Of a stretch of 64,000 bases of DNA, positions 50,034-61,954 are shown one piece after another. Position 1 is the stretch's first letter. Each line of letters begins with the position of its first letter. The position numbers and the translations under genes are program-made. The notes beneath the pieces are model-generated. The model searched no databases. It was not told the DNA's origin and saw nothing but the letters and a program-made list of their open reading frames with translations. Source of the stretch: Tretioscincus oriximinensis (Eukaryota; Chordata; Lepidosauria; Squamata; Gymnophthalmidae); the NCBI GenBank assembly GCA_022410635.1, contig JAJVDF010000219.1, forward strand, positions 1,519,770-1,583,769. The letters are read 5' to 3'.

Positions 50034-50125
50034 GGAGGAGGAGGAGGAGGACAAGGGGGAGGGGGAGAGAAAGGGGCTGGGAGTGGGAGGGACCTGGAGG
50101 GGGGAAAATTAGTGGGGGAGGGGGA
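50034..50125 (+). repeat. G-rich tract with quadruplex potential
   Basis: At least six runs of four or more Gs, separated by short linkers (AGGGGGAGGGGGAG, AAGGGGCTGGGAGTGGGAGGG, GGAGGGGGG, GTGGGGGAGGGGG), follow a (GAG)n stretch. The + strand satisfies the usual G3+N1-7 quadruplex pattern. It lies within a GC-rich, otherwise unassigned block (49450-50170). Confidence 0.75.
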
Positions 50126-52904
50126 TCAAGATTAGTAGTAGCAATTACAGAGCGATGTGCAAATAGGTTGTGCAACAGCTTCTGGCTCGTGCAGGTTCAT
50201 GAGAGAAGGCCTCTGTGGTCTAGAAGCCTGTAAATCAGTTTTTGAACTTCATACAAGTTCTTGGGGCAGGTAACAATAAAAAAGTGCAAAAATAAATTTA
50301 TTAAAAACAACTTTAGTCCCTGAATGCAGGTAGGGGAAACCCATTCCCTGTGCTAAACATAAGGAATAATCCACAGGAACCAATTCAAACAGGTAAATGT
50401 GAAAACACCCAGAGTTAATAATGGGGCTTGTATCATCTTTCCAGCATAGCTTTGCACATTTTGACAGTACCATTCCCACCACCTCTTGTACTTCCCAGTG
50501 TGTACAACTGAGTGTCCTTTCCACTGTTGACAGTTCTCAAGAAATCACGTAGGAGGGCCGGCATTGGCCTCAGAGTACTGTTGCTCTTATTGGAATGTTC
50601 AGAAAATTAAAAGGAAGCATCTGCTTGAGCATCTGCAGATGGCAAGGATCTGGAAGTGTAAACCTGCCAAGAACCTGAAAAGCAATGCAGCTCCATGTCC
50701 TCAGAAGAGCAACTATTGCTAAAGTTTCCGTCTTGCATTGGACTCCAGAAGGTACGAGATCAAGAATGTATATAATGCAAACATTACTAACACTTGCCTA
50801 AGCTTATTCCCAAAATAACTACATGGTTTGTTATTCAGAATAACATTCACTGAAATTGGAAATCTGGCTTGTCTGAGAAGACTTGTTTTCAACTTTGTTT
50901 GCTGCTCCGCAGAGTTTTTAATACATTTCCTAGTTTAAAATGAGTAACAAAACAGTGGTCCAAGAACAGCAAGAACCATGGCTCAAAAAAAGATAAAAAA
51001 ATATATACATGGAAAAAGCAAGGAAAATCTTTAGCCTAATTCAAGTTGGTATTTGAGCAATTGGAAAAACAATTGAACAGTAGGCAGTGTACTAAAAAGC
51101 CAAGATATTGGGTTCATCCATATGACAGATTAGTATCTCTATCAGAGCATTATTCAGGCGACCCCCCACACCCATGGAGTGTCAGCGATCCGTTCTGTTT
51201 AGGCGTGATTATTGGAGTGGAGAAATGGTGATTCCATGCCGGAGCCCCCTGGAATCTGTTCCCGTTGCCACAGGCACTGCTGCCATGGAGGTCATTCTTG
51301 TTGCAGGAGCGAGATCTCAGCCAAAGTAGAGCAAGATCACACTCCTGGAAGCGAATCAAGGAGCAGGTGTGCAGAATTGTGACAGCAACATCCCAACCAT
51401 TATCATGGTGCCAGTGTGCACCTCATGGGGAGGCTTCCAGGACCAGCACATATGAACAGAGGTGAATGTAGACAGGGGCACAGGGGTTTATAGNCCAGAA
51501 TATCATTTTATTCTGGGCTATAAGCTTGCATGTGGAGGCACTCATTATCTTGCCAACAAAGCTCTGTATAGTTAGAGCATTAAAAAAAAAAGGCTGTGAG
51601 ATGAGAACCATGTCAATCACTAAAGAATTGATGTTTGGGGACTGTGGCACTTGAAATGTATCTGATAATCCCTTAGACTAAAAGGAAATAAAATAAATCC
51701 AAAATATTAAAGGAAACCCAGTCTAACTATTCACTCAAAGACCAAAGTTGAAATTGAAACTCAAATACTTTGGCCACACAATGAGAGGACAGAATTCAGT
51801 GGAGGCAATAATGGTCTAGATGAGGAGCAATAAATTGAAACTGAATGCAGACAAGAGAAACGTGCTGTGTACTACTGGATCTTGTGTCCAAGAACAACAG
51901 GGGCACCCTCTCCTTCTTGGGTTTTATTTGCCCTGGAAAACATAGGTGAGTCATTTGGGAATGTTCTACGTAAGTGGGGCCTGCAAGGAAGAGGGTGCCA
52001 AATGCTTGCACCGGTGGGGGAGCACTACTTGTATGCCCAGGGACAGAATTGGGGGGATTACCTGTGGTTCCTCACTGTATCCCTATTCCTTCTCCCCAGC
52101 TTTCCTTGTTTGGGGCACTCAATGACAAAACAAATCATGAAACTGAGGAATAAACTGGGAATAAAAACTGAGTGAAATCAAGAAAGCTCAGTTTTCTGGT
52201 ATGAGGTTTGTCCACTCCGTGACATTTTTAACTATGGTGAGGTCCATTTCAATTGCTCTTTGTTGAGATTTGGTAGTCCAAATAATCCGATTTCTGTTTG
52301 GGAAAAAAAGTGACTGATCAAAATGGGGTTTCTACATTTATTCCCCCAAAAGTCTACACATATATTTAAACAGCATTGATACTTCCTACCTGATCACATT
52401 ACATGAAAATAAAACAAAAATCTGACCAACCTAAACACATTACTAACTGTTCCCATTTGTTGGTTTGTCTTTCCCATGCCACTGCTCCAGGTGTCAGTAA
52501 GTGATCAATCTTTCCGGTTTACATTTTTTAGATCATCACACTGTATGTTTAGCTCACTGACAATACTTTTTTTCCAAGTAAGAACTATTTTGAGCAGATC
52601 TTTGTTATAGTTTATGTTTATGAAATGCTGCACATAAGCTGTTTCTCAGTGTTTAATGCACNTATTTGGCTTAGTCCACTTTAGAGAATCCATATTAGCT
52701 TGATCGAGATTCACTGCAGCAACAGGTATCTGCATATAGCAGGTTGAACCACTTTATAAAAGGGATAATGCTTGCTATCATAAAATGCAACTTTTAATAC
52801 CCAAGATAACATGACAGCAACTTCTAATGAGGGAATGGGAGTCTTGCATTGCCACTTCACCATCACTCAAATACAGCAATATTGCAGTAGTCTATTGCTC
52901 ATCT

Positions 52905-53315
52905 CTTAGGCCCTGTGCACACGGAGACTTACACCTAGGATATCCCAGGTGTAAGCCATCGTTCTCACAGGGCACACCTACCTGTGTTATTGCAAGGAAG
53001 TGGCTTGCTCACGAGAAGCGTGTTGCCGCAATTGCAATGTGGCAGTTGTGTCAATGTGGCTCTTTTGTGGAACCTCCCTGGTTCACTGCTGGGAGCATGA
53101 TTTCACACAATATTGGACAAGATCTCACCATGGCAGTTAAAGACAAGGACACACATAGCTTTGGGAGTGGATTTTGTGGCACTGTGACGCAAAAATTGGA
53201 ATATATCTGCTCTCAAAAGTTACAAAATAAAGGTGGGTTGTAGTGAATTGATTGCTGACAACCCACAATCCAGCTCTCCTATCCAGGCATTAATCTCCGT
53301 TGTGCACAGGATCTC
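52905..53315. mobile_element. Nonautonomous TIR element, family A copy 2
   Basis: The left end AGGCCCTGTGCACACGG and the right end GTTGTGCACAGGATCTC are imperfect inverted repeats. The interior shares GTAAGCCATCGTTCTCA, ACAAGATCTCACCATGG and GGGTTGTAGTGAATTGATTGCTGACAACCC with 1796-2160. Confidence 0.65.
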
Positions 53316-53519
53316 AGTTTGAAGAAGTTTCAAAGCTAGCAAAAACGGCCAGTATTAACCAGCTTTGAAGATAATGTGAAAAGAATGCAAAGATGGGTCT
53401 GTCATATTGTTCAAATGGTGCAGCCTCTTGCAGCCTCTCCCATGACCCCAGGTGTGTACGAAGGGTATCTATACATCCATATACATACCAATATATTGCT
53501 TATAAATATGGCTTAAGCT

Positions 53520-53720
53520 TTGCTCGTAGCAAAAGCCACGAGGTGGGCTCGTAGCATTTTAGAGACTAACAAGACAAAGGTAGGTACATTGGCTTTCATA
53601 GACAAGTCTACTTCTTCAGATGTTCATGACACCACCTTTTTCCCTTTGGACTCTAAAGTGCTACAAACCCACCCACCCTTGACAGACTTGACTAAATTAG
53701 CTATTTCTTTAAAGTATAAG
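53520..53720. repeat. Diverged palindromic repeat
   Basis: The forward arm has GTAGCATTTTAGAGACTAACAAGAC and GGCTTTCATAGACAAGTCTACTTCTTCAGATG. A shorter inverted arm reads GGACTCTAAAGTGCTACAAACCC...GACTTGACTAAATTAGCTATTTCTTTA. It is an older subfamily, and no target-site duplication is visible. Confidence 0.6.
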
Positions 53721-54557
53721 CAATGCATAAAGATATATGTTTATGTGCAAAATCCACCACGGTCCCTCCCCGCCAAATCAATTTTAGAAGTCAAGAACAT
53801 CAAAATGTTGGCTCAGTCAAGGAAGAGACTGCTTTCTTCCGAATTCTTCATTATCTTCAGATCTCTTTCAGGTTTGTTGCTGCTTCCACTGCTACAAACG
53901 GTTCTTTTTCAAAACTGAATCTATCCTTATTGTGTAGAAAACCAATCCAAACTTTCCCACAAATGCAGACAGCTATTAAAGATATATTATTACCAGATGT
54001 CTTGCAGAGCTGTTTCCATATAACCAGAAACCAAAATGAGTTAACTGGAAAAATATTAACCCATCCAAAACCAACAGTACACTGAAATTCACGAGATCTT
54101 GAACAGTTAGAGATGTCTAGCAAAAGCTTGGTACATTTCAAACTGAATATAAAGATGACTACCAATTTGCTCACTTAGTAGAGATGAGAATCATCAAGCT
54201 AGAAAGGCAGGAGGGGAAATGGAAAAAGTGGTTGAGAGAAGGTCTAAGGGTACTGGCTGAGGAAGTTATGTACAAATATAATAGATATATAAACGTGGTT
54301 TCTTCTGATAATGAATCAAATGGTGCAGCTTAGTGCTCTAATTATCCTTAACATTAACCCCTACTTACCTAGATTATAGCCTTGTCTGATTATTCCTGCA
54401 AGTATATAAATCAGTATCTACCAATAAATTTACACAGACTTAAAATAGAAAAAGAAACCATTCTCATTACAAATAGATATCTACTAATTTGGAATGCCTA
54501 ACAGATTTATATTTTTCATGCACAAACTTGGCAAACTGATGCAAAGAGCAGCAATCC

Positions 54558-54740
54558 AGATTTGTGCTAAGAGCCATTAGACTGCTGGCTGGAATATTTG
54601 GCCAAAAACATACTATTCCAGAATTAGTTGTCAATTTGCTACTGAGCCCAATTCAAGGTATTAACCCTAAATACCTAAATAATTTGGGTCCCAAATATCT
54701 AAAGGAACACCTTCTACTTTATCAGTCTGTTCATGCATGC
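54558..54740 (+). mobile_element. L2-clade LINE fragment
   Basis: A short frame reads RAIRLLAGIFGQKHTIPELV and then YLNNLGPKYLKEHLL, corresponding to the AARLLTG...LKALNGLGPxYLKDR segment of L2-clade proteins with an internal deletion. An isolated fossil. Confidence 0.65.
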
Positions 54741-56261
54741 ATCAAATCTGCAGTGTAGCATGTCTTATTTCAGTTCTAATGATGCCCAACCTGATTAATA
54801 CAGATGTGCACTGACACAACGAATCTAGATCAAGCAAGTCCAGATTGATTAATACATTATGCTAAATGCATAAAGAGTTTAAAAGGACAACCTTTGTATC
54901 AAACTGAAGGACCTGTTCTGAAAAATCTAATTAAAGTGCACAAGGGACAGAAAATGGAATTATATGGTAGCAAAAATATCAAGTTATGATTTATTAGCAA
55001 GGGGATCAAATAGCATCTTACAGCCTATTTGGGCAAAAAAGTTGGAAGCTTGATATTTTGGCATGATTCACACATGACCTTATTCTGTTCCAGAAAATGG
55101 TCTGAGGGACCTGCTCTGCACACACCATTCTGTGCACACACCATGGCCTAAGTGCAAATAAGGTTAAAACTGCATTGAGTATGCTCTTTTTTGAATCATT
55201 ATGGTCCTTTGTTGTGTGATTAAGAGCTCATATTATCATTTTTGACAACATAAAATACAGACCAAAATCTTAATGAAAATCTCGTAAACATGCTGAATGC
55301 ATCAGCCCAGGGAATAAGATCCATGTCTGTTTCAATGTGCAACTTACAATGCCCAAAGCTGGTTTACCAAACAGGCAAACTATGCCCATGCCTTTTAAGA
55401 ATCCAGCACAAAATTAGGAGAGAATTTGCAGGACTTTCCAAAANTTTCGACTGTCTAGGGACCTCAACTGGATTTAATCCCGCATTAAAAGTGCTTGCAA
55501 CATCTGGAAAAAGGAAAATAACTTTTCCATAACTATTAAAGTTTTAAATTCATGTCCTTGTGTGAGTGTGTAATCCTACTTACAACCAACAACGAAAAAG
55601 CAACCCTTCAATAATCATCTAACCTCACAGAAGACCTATGTGCATAAATAGTTTTGCTGAATCATATTTACTATGGGGAATTATGAATGAAGCATTTTTC
55701 AAGAACAGCCTGTAAGAAGGACAATTCTGTAATTTGGATGCATCAGTTTTAGGTGAGTCCATACTCTGACATTCTGATGTGTGTGCTTAGGAAACCAGCT
55801 GTTAAGCCATAATCAGCAGGAAGGGGGCACTCTTGCTCTTTCCTTCCAAAGACTGTTCTTTCAGAAAGCAGCTGGACTCCAGCCCAGCTGTGATTTTGCC
55901 AGGAAAGCATGTGTTTTTGATTGCCTACAGATGTGAAGCAACTCCCTTATATGGCAAAAGATGCTCTACAAAAACCATACCATTAGCATTAAGGAGGCAG
56001 CTGACTTGTTTCCAATTTGTGCTCTTCAAAGCAGGCATGAGGACGTCTTAAGATGGGCCGTTTCCTCAGTACTATATATTTTTTCTAAAACAGTAATGGA
56101 ATCACTAATCTTATACTTTGCAAAGACGAAAGGCACGAAATTTAGGTGGGTGAGTCGGAGCGAGAGGTGGTTTTAACTTTGCTCATAAAAGTAAAATAAA
56201 ACTTTAGAGAATAGCTTGCATTAACTGCGTACTTTTTTGTCTTATTGTAGACTCATGTCAA

Positions 56262-57530
56262 CAAAATAAAGAATCATAGAATCATAGAATCATAGAGTTG
56301 GAAGGGACCTCCGGGGTCATCGGGTCCAACCCCCTGCTCGATGCAGGATTCATTAAACCATCCCAGACAGATGACTGTCCAGTCTCTGTTTGAAGACTTC
56401 CAGGGAAGGCGAANTCACCACCCCCTGTGGCAAACTGTTCCACTGGTTTATCACCCTGACTGTTAGAAAGTTTTTTCTGATATCTAATCTGAATCTACTC
56501 CCTTGCAGCTTCATTCCATTGTTTCTAGTCCTTCCATGTGCGAATGAGAACAATGCTGATCCCTCTGGTCTGTGGCAGCCCTTCAAATATTTGTAGACAG
56601 CTATCAGGTCTCCTCTCAGTCTTCTCTTTTGCAGAGTAAACATCCCTAGATCCTTTATCCGTGCCTCATAGGACATGGTTTCCAGACCACTCACCATCCT
56701 TGTAACTCTCTTTTGTACTTGCTCTAGTTTCTCAATGTCCCTTTTAAATAGGGCCCCCCAGAACTGAACATAGTATTCCAAGTGTGGTCGGACCAAAGTA
56801 CTGTAGAGAGGAATAATTACTTCACGTGAGCGAGATTCTATGCCCCTCTTGATACATCCCAGGATTGTGTTTGCCTTTTTTGCAGCTGCTTCACACTGTT
56901 GACTCATGTTTAGTCTGTGATCTACCAAAACACCCAGGTCCTTCTCACCTGTGCTGCTGCTCAGACATATTCCTCCCTTTCTATATGTGCTGTTTTCATT
57001 ATTTCTGCCCCGATGTAGGATTTTGCATTTCTCTCTGTTAAATATCATTCTGTTAGTTTCAGCCCATTGTTCCAGCTTGTCTAGATCTTTTTGAATCCTA
57101 TCTCTATCTTGTTTAGTATTAGCAACACCGCCTAGTTTTGTGTCATCAGCAAATTTGATAAGTTTTCCTTCAATTCCTTCATCTAGATCATTTATAAATA
57201 TGTTAAACAGCACTGGGCCCAGGACAGGCCCTTGTGGTACTCCACTTGAAACATTCTTCCAATTGGATGTGCAACCATTTATTATCACTCTTTGAGTACG
57301 ATCACTAAGCCAGTTTTCAATCCATCTAACTGTTGTTTTGTCAATCCCATACTTGACCATTTTTTCAATAAGGATGGAATGAGATACTTTGTCAAATGCT
57401 TTACTGAAGTCAAGATATACCACATCTACTGCATTTCCCTGATCAACCCATTTGGTAATTCTATCATAGAAGGAAATTAGATTAGTTTGGCATGACTTGT
57501 TTGTTACAAATCCATGTTGGCTCTTTAAGA
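56262..57530 (-). mobile_element. CR1 LINE, 5'-truncated, reverse-transcriptase frame intact
   Basis: On the minus strand an uninterrupted frame of at least 356 codons (57423 to 56353) reads VYLDFSKAFDKVSH, VPQGPVLGPVLFNIFINDL, then the catalytic FADD in LIKFADDTKLGG, then LGVLVD and the C-terminal YKYLKG and NQWNSLPQGV motifs of CR1. The frame continues upstream in the same phase through KSQHGFVTNK to about 57525, where homology stops (5' truncation). The 3' end carries the (ATTCTATG)n-type tail at 56271-56300. One N falls in a codon. It lacks the endonuclease half, so it cannot be autonomous. Confidence 0.93.
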
Positions 57531-57800
57531 GGGGAAAGATACTGCTAAACTAAGCCAATAACTGTGGTTTCCCTCCAAAGTTTCCCTCCAGAAAAGGAAA
57601 ACAATTTGCACAAAAGATGGCAGAGATTAATGGTAATTAGGAATGACGAATCTTGAATTTTGTTTCTTGCAACTTTGCCATAAGACCATCCCAAAGTTTA
57701 ATGTGATTTATTACTATATATATAGTAAGAGGTATGAACCCCCCCCACAGATTTTTCAGGGGGTTCATGTCTGAAGAAAATGGATATATAAATGAATATA

Positions 57801-57878
57801 TACAGCTCAAAACAATTAAGGGAACACTTTAACACAACACGTTATGTTAAAGTGTTCCCTTAATTGTTTTGAGCAGTA
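57801..57878. mobile_element. Miniature Tc1/mariner hairpin
   Basis: Two 38 bp arms, TACAGCTCAAAACAATTAAG... (57801-57838) and its near-exact inverse ending ...TTTTGAGCAGTA (57841-57878), are separated by two bases and flanked by TA. The arm reads GCTCAAAA, AATTAAGGGAACACTTTAA, which I recognise as the terminal repeat of a vertebrate Tc1-type transposon lineage. The transposase is absent. Confidence 0.75.
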
Positions 57879-58078
57879 TATATTTATTCACACTGGTGAG
57901 AGAGTTACCACAAAAATGGATAAGAAAAAGAGAAATGTTCACCAAGGGCAGCATATACTGTCTGAAGTATCTGATGACCGAAAATATAAAATAAATCACT
58001 TTTCCAAACCCATTAAAATGGCAAAACTCTTCAAGTTCTTTGTGTGTGTGTTAAATCTAATTTAACTTCAGAACTGAA

Positions 58079-58258
58079 AGTCCAGCAAAGGAGCTAGCAG
58101 CACTTTGAGACTAACTTGAGAAAAGTGGTTGGCATAAGCTTTCGTAGACAGGTCTACTTCTTCATCTTATGCCAACCACTTTTCTCAAGTTAGTCTCAAA
58201 GTGCTGCTAGCTCCTTTGCTGGACTTTCTGCTAGACTAACACGGCTATTTCTCTGAAA
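58079..58258. mobile_element. Palindromic snap-back repeat, copy 4
   Basis: A truncated forward arm (AGTCCAGCAAAGGAGC ... CTACTTCTTCA) is joined to a full inverted arm (TCTTATGCCAACCACTT ... CGGCTATTTCTCTGAAA). A perfect 12 bp duplication TTCAGAACTGAA flanks it (58067-58078, 58259-58270). The two arms are almost identical, so the insertion is young. The truncated end is the opposite one to copies 2 and 3. Confidence 0.92.
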
Positions 58259-58652
58259 TTCAGAACTGAAGATAAACTGGAGAAAGGTTAAAGTAAAGGT
58301 GCCTAAGACTACAGTTATTTACCTTATTAGAGAGGATTTATGGATGTTTTTTTTAAAAAAAACACCAACCAAGAAACAATGCACTGATCTGATGGATGTG
58401 GAAGAAAGAATCTTAATCCACTCACACATCCCAGTGTTTATGCATGATAAGGTTCACCTGGTGAAAAATTGTCTCTCCCATATCTATTAAAACTGCCAAC
58501 TCCTATTCTGTTTTGGTGTGTTTTGGATTTGCTGTTGCTATGGCAACCCTAGCACTTATTTGTTAATCATAATCAGATGTGGCACCAAAAATGGAAATGG
58601 AAATGGAATAATTTTCACAGTAAAGATGCTGTGCTCTTACATTGTGTGATGA

Positions 58653-61082
58653 AGTCCAGCAAAGGAGCTAGCAGCACTTTGAGACTAACTTGAGAAAAGT
58701 GGTTGGCATAAGCTTTCGTAGACAGGTCTACTTCTTCAGATGCTTGTGTGATGAAGTTAGTGAATTGTCCACCATATCAGTTCTTCTGCTGATATGTTTG
58801 AGTTGTTCCAAAAACTTGTTCCAATAGCATTCATTAGATTAGTTAAAGTACTTGTGCTCTCCCCACCCTCATCCCAAAGACCCTGGTGTGTATAGAAATC
58901 AAGTAACAGTTTTTTGTGTCTACCAAATCTAAATTAACAGTATCCTTCTAAAATAATGGCACAGAAAGGAGATATCTGGAACATTCTAGAAGCCAGTGGA
59001 GGATATCATGTACACAGTAGAAACCATCTCCTTTCCATGCCTAGTTACATTGTGGTGGTACCAGATAGGCATTATTTACTTAAATAAATAAATAAATACA
59101 ACACCCTGGTATGATAAATCTAATGAAACAAAAGCATGGGTGAAATGAGCCAGATGCAAGAATATAAGAAAGAATGTGCTGATTTGGATACTTATCCAAC
59201 AATCTTTTTTTCTCAATTTATAAACTGCAATTGAAAGCTCACAAATGGGAAGGGCAGCAATTTTCTTTACCTATGGGCTGTTTATGTACATACTTGGGTA
59301 AATCCACTTTAGTCAAAATAGACAAGCTTGATTCATATTAGATATAGTAACAGGCGCCTGATGCTGAACCACATTAGAAGTGGGACAGCATATTGCTAGT
59401 GTGTAGAAATGATGTTGTTAATACAGATGGTGCAACAGAGCATCCATCCTGTGATTCTCCCACTTCCCCAGCAACGGAACTCCAAGCTGCTGCCTACAGG
59501 TCCTAAAACTCACCAACTAGCAGCAAAGCAAACTTAGAAGCCACAATTTGCAAGCAGAAAGACTACAAAGATGATGTGAAGGTAAGTAAGCTGCATCGTT
59601 CAAGGCCCACTCCAAACAATCTATTTAAATCTAAAATTAATTTTAAATCTGGAATAACCCCAGCCTCACCTTTCTGTGCTATCACAGTGAGGAATTGTAT
59701 TCCCATTCCAATGCATGCCCAAGTCTCCCAATTGGTTCGTCTTTCCCCTCCCCTCATATATCTGAACCCCAGTGCACATGGTTTGCATCAAATCTCAATC
59801 TTGTCTCACATTTTGGTTGAATTATTTGCTGTTCCTGCCTGTTCCTGCACGTGCACACCATACCACNAGTCCAGCAAAGGAGCTAGCAGCACTTTGAGAC
59901 TAACTTGAGAAAAGTGGTTGGCATAAGCTTTCGTAGACAGGTCTACTTCTTCAGATGCTTGTGTGATGAAGTTAGTGAATTGTCCACCATATCAGTTCTT
60001 CTGCTGATATGTTTGAGTTGTTCCAAAAACTTGTTCCAATAGCATTCATTAGATTAGTTAAAGTACTTGTGCTCTCCCCACCCTCATCCCAAAGACCCTG
60101 GTGTGTATAGAAATCAAGTAACAGTTTTTTGTGTCTACCAAATCTAAATTAACAGTATCCTTCTAAAATAATGGCACAGAAAGGAGATATCTGGAACATT
60201 CTAGAAGCCAGTGGAGGATATCATGTACACAGTAGAAACCATCTCCTTTCCATGCCTAGTTACATTGTGGTGGTACCAGATAGGCATTATTTACTTAAAT
60301 AAATAAATAAATACAACACCCTGGTATGATAAATCTAATGAAACAAAAGCATGGGTGAAATGAGCCAGATGCAAGAATATAAGAAAGAATGTGCTGATTT
60401 GGATACTTATCCAACAATCTTTTTTTCTCAATTTATAAACTGCAATTGAAAGCTCACAAATGGGAAGGGCAGCAATTTTCTTTACCTATGGGCTGTTTAT
60501 GTACATACTTGGGTAAATCCACTTTAGTCAAAATAGACAAGCTTGATTCATATTAGATATAGTAACAGGCGCCTGATGCTGAACCACATTAGAAGTGGGA
60601 CAGCATATTGCTAGTGTGTAGAAATGATGTTGTTAATACAGATGGTGCAACAGAGCATCCATCCTGTGATTCTCCCACTTCCCCAGCAACGGAACTCCAA
60701 GCTGCTGCCTACAGGTCCTAAAACTCACCAACTAGCAGCAAAGCAAACTTAGAAGCCACAATTTGCAAGCAGAAAGACTACAAAGATGATGTGAAGGTAA
60801 GTAAGCTGCATCGTTCAAGGCCCACTCCAAACAATCTATTTAAATCTAAAATTAATTTTAAATCTGGAATAACCCCAGCCTCACCTTTCTGTGCTATCAC
60901 AGTGAGGAATTGTATTCCCATTCCAATGCATGCCCAAGTCTCCCAATTGGTTCGTCTTTCCCCTCCCCTCATATATCTGAACCCCAGTGCACATGGTTTG
61001 CATCAAATCTCAATCTTGTCTCACATTTTGGTTGAATTATTTGCTGTTCCTGCCTGTTCCTGCACGTGCACACCATACCACN
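58653..61082 (+). repeat. 1215 bp tandem repeat, two copies
   Basis: Copy 1 spans 58653-59867 and copy 2 spans 59868-61082. I found no difference by eye, and both end in CCATACCACN with the ambiguous base at the same place. The unit contains a palindromic arm, (AAAT)n and part of a family F repeat. Comparison with the family F copy at 47140-47520 shows that copy 2 continues naturally (CCACNTTATTTTACAG), while copy 1 is cut at the N. It is either a very recent duplication or an assembly artefact. Confidence 0.95.
58656..58743 (-). mobile_element. Single-arm unit of the palindromic family, copy 5
   Basis: An 88 bp insertion of one arm only (CCAGCAAAGGAGC ... CTACTTCTTCAGATGC), with a perfect 14 bp duplication TTGTGTGATGAAGT (58642-58655, 58744-58757). 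The minus strand carries CTGAAGA, stem GTAGAC/GTCTAC and GAAA. This copy defines the minimal unit and shows that the inverted arrangement is not required for insertion. Confidence 0.88.
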
Positions 61083-61954
61083 TTATTTTACAGGTAGAGG
61101 GTGGGAGGAGGGAGAGAAGCTTCTTCTGATATCTGCATGTAATTATGCAGAGAAATAAAACACTCATCCCCCAAAACATTTGCTCAGAGAAATGAGACCC
61201 TTATCCCACATGACCTTTGTTCATCTGACCTTTGCCCAATCTTTGGATAACCTTTGTGCTCAACAGTATCTTTGCAAGTTGCAGAATAGTTGTAAATCAT
61301 GTGGCAGCACATAGTAGAAAAACCCAGAAACTAGAAGCTGGCATACTCAGCATTTTAAGACTAGTAGTAAGAAGGTGCAGTGGATTAAAACCTCGCAGTT
61401 TGACCTTTACTCTATCTTTCTCAGCAGACTTATATCTTTGACTGACTATAATTGTCACTTGCTAAGTGAATTTCTACCACAATTACCATCATGGGAAATC
61501 TGGGACAATGGAGTTTTTTAGCGACTGGATTACTGAAACTGTGTGAAGACATGAGGAGGATTTGCCTTGATGTAACTACCATAGATGTAGAAATATCTCA
61601 TCTTGATGGGGCCAAAATGTGGTTATGCTTATGATCATACAAATCTCCTTTACATGCATTCATGCCATTGCTTAAATATGGAAGAAAGGAATTTTCAGAT
61701 AGTGACATTAGCATGCCTGCAAAACCAATCAGTGTACCTTATCACAAATCCATTTTAGGGGGCTCTAAACCCACATCTAATATGTACTAACACTAATCCC
61801 ATACAGAGAATGTGCACTAGATTTGTGAGGGTATGTGCAAAAAGGATTTATGTCTCTCAAATGCTGTCTTTCAGAAGTACACTGCCTTTCATACCATAAA
61901 CAGTCTCATATCAGAAATGGTGAGCACTGGTGTCTTTCAAGAATCTATCTAAAC

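Noticed and set aside
49328..50175. Several overlapping frames of 80-160 codons on both strands
   Set aside because: GC-rich block with few stop codons; no recognisable domain, and N-containing codons.
50249..50524. 91-codon minus-strand frame
   Set aside because: No motif or family is recognised and no splice context; not better than a chance frame.
52827..53243. 138-codon frame
   Set aside because: It overlaps the family A TIR element; not a host gene.
57401..57423. Treating 57423 as the CR1 protein start
   Set aside because: The codon there is GTG inside a frame that stays open upstream to about 57525; the true start is lost by 5' truncation.
59576..61129. Two identical 110-112 codon frames
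   Set aside because: They lie in the 1215 bp tandem repeat and overlap a dispersed repeat (family F); no protein similarity is recognised, and identity reflects the duplication.
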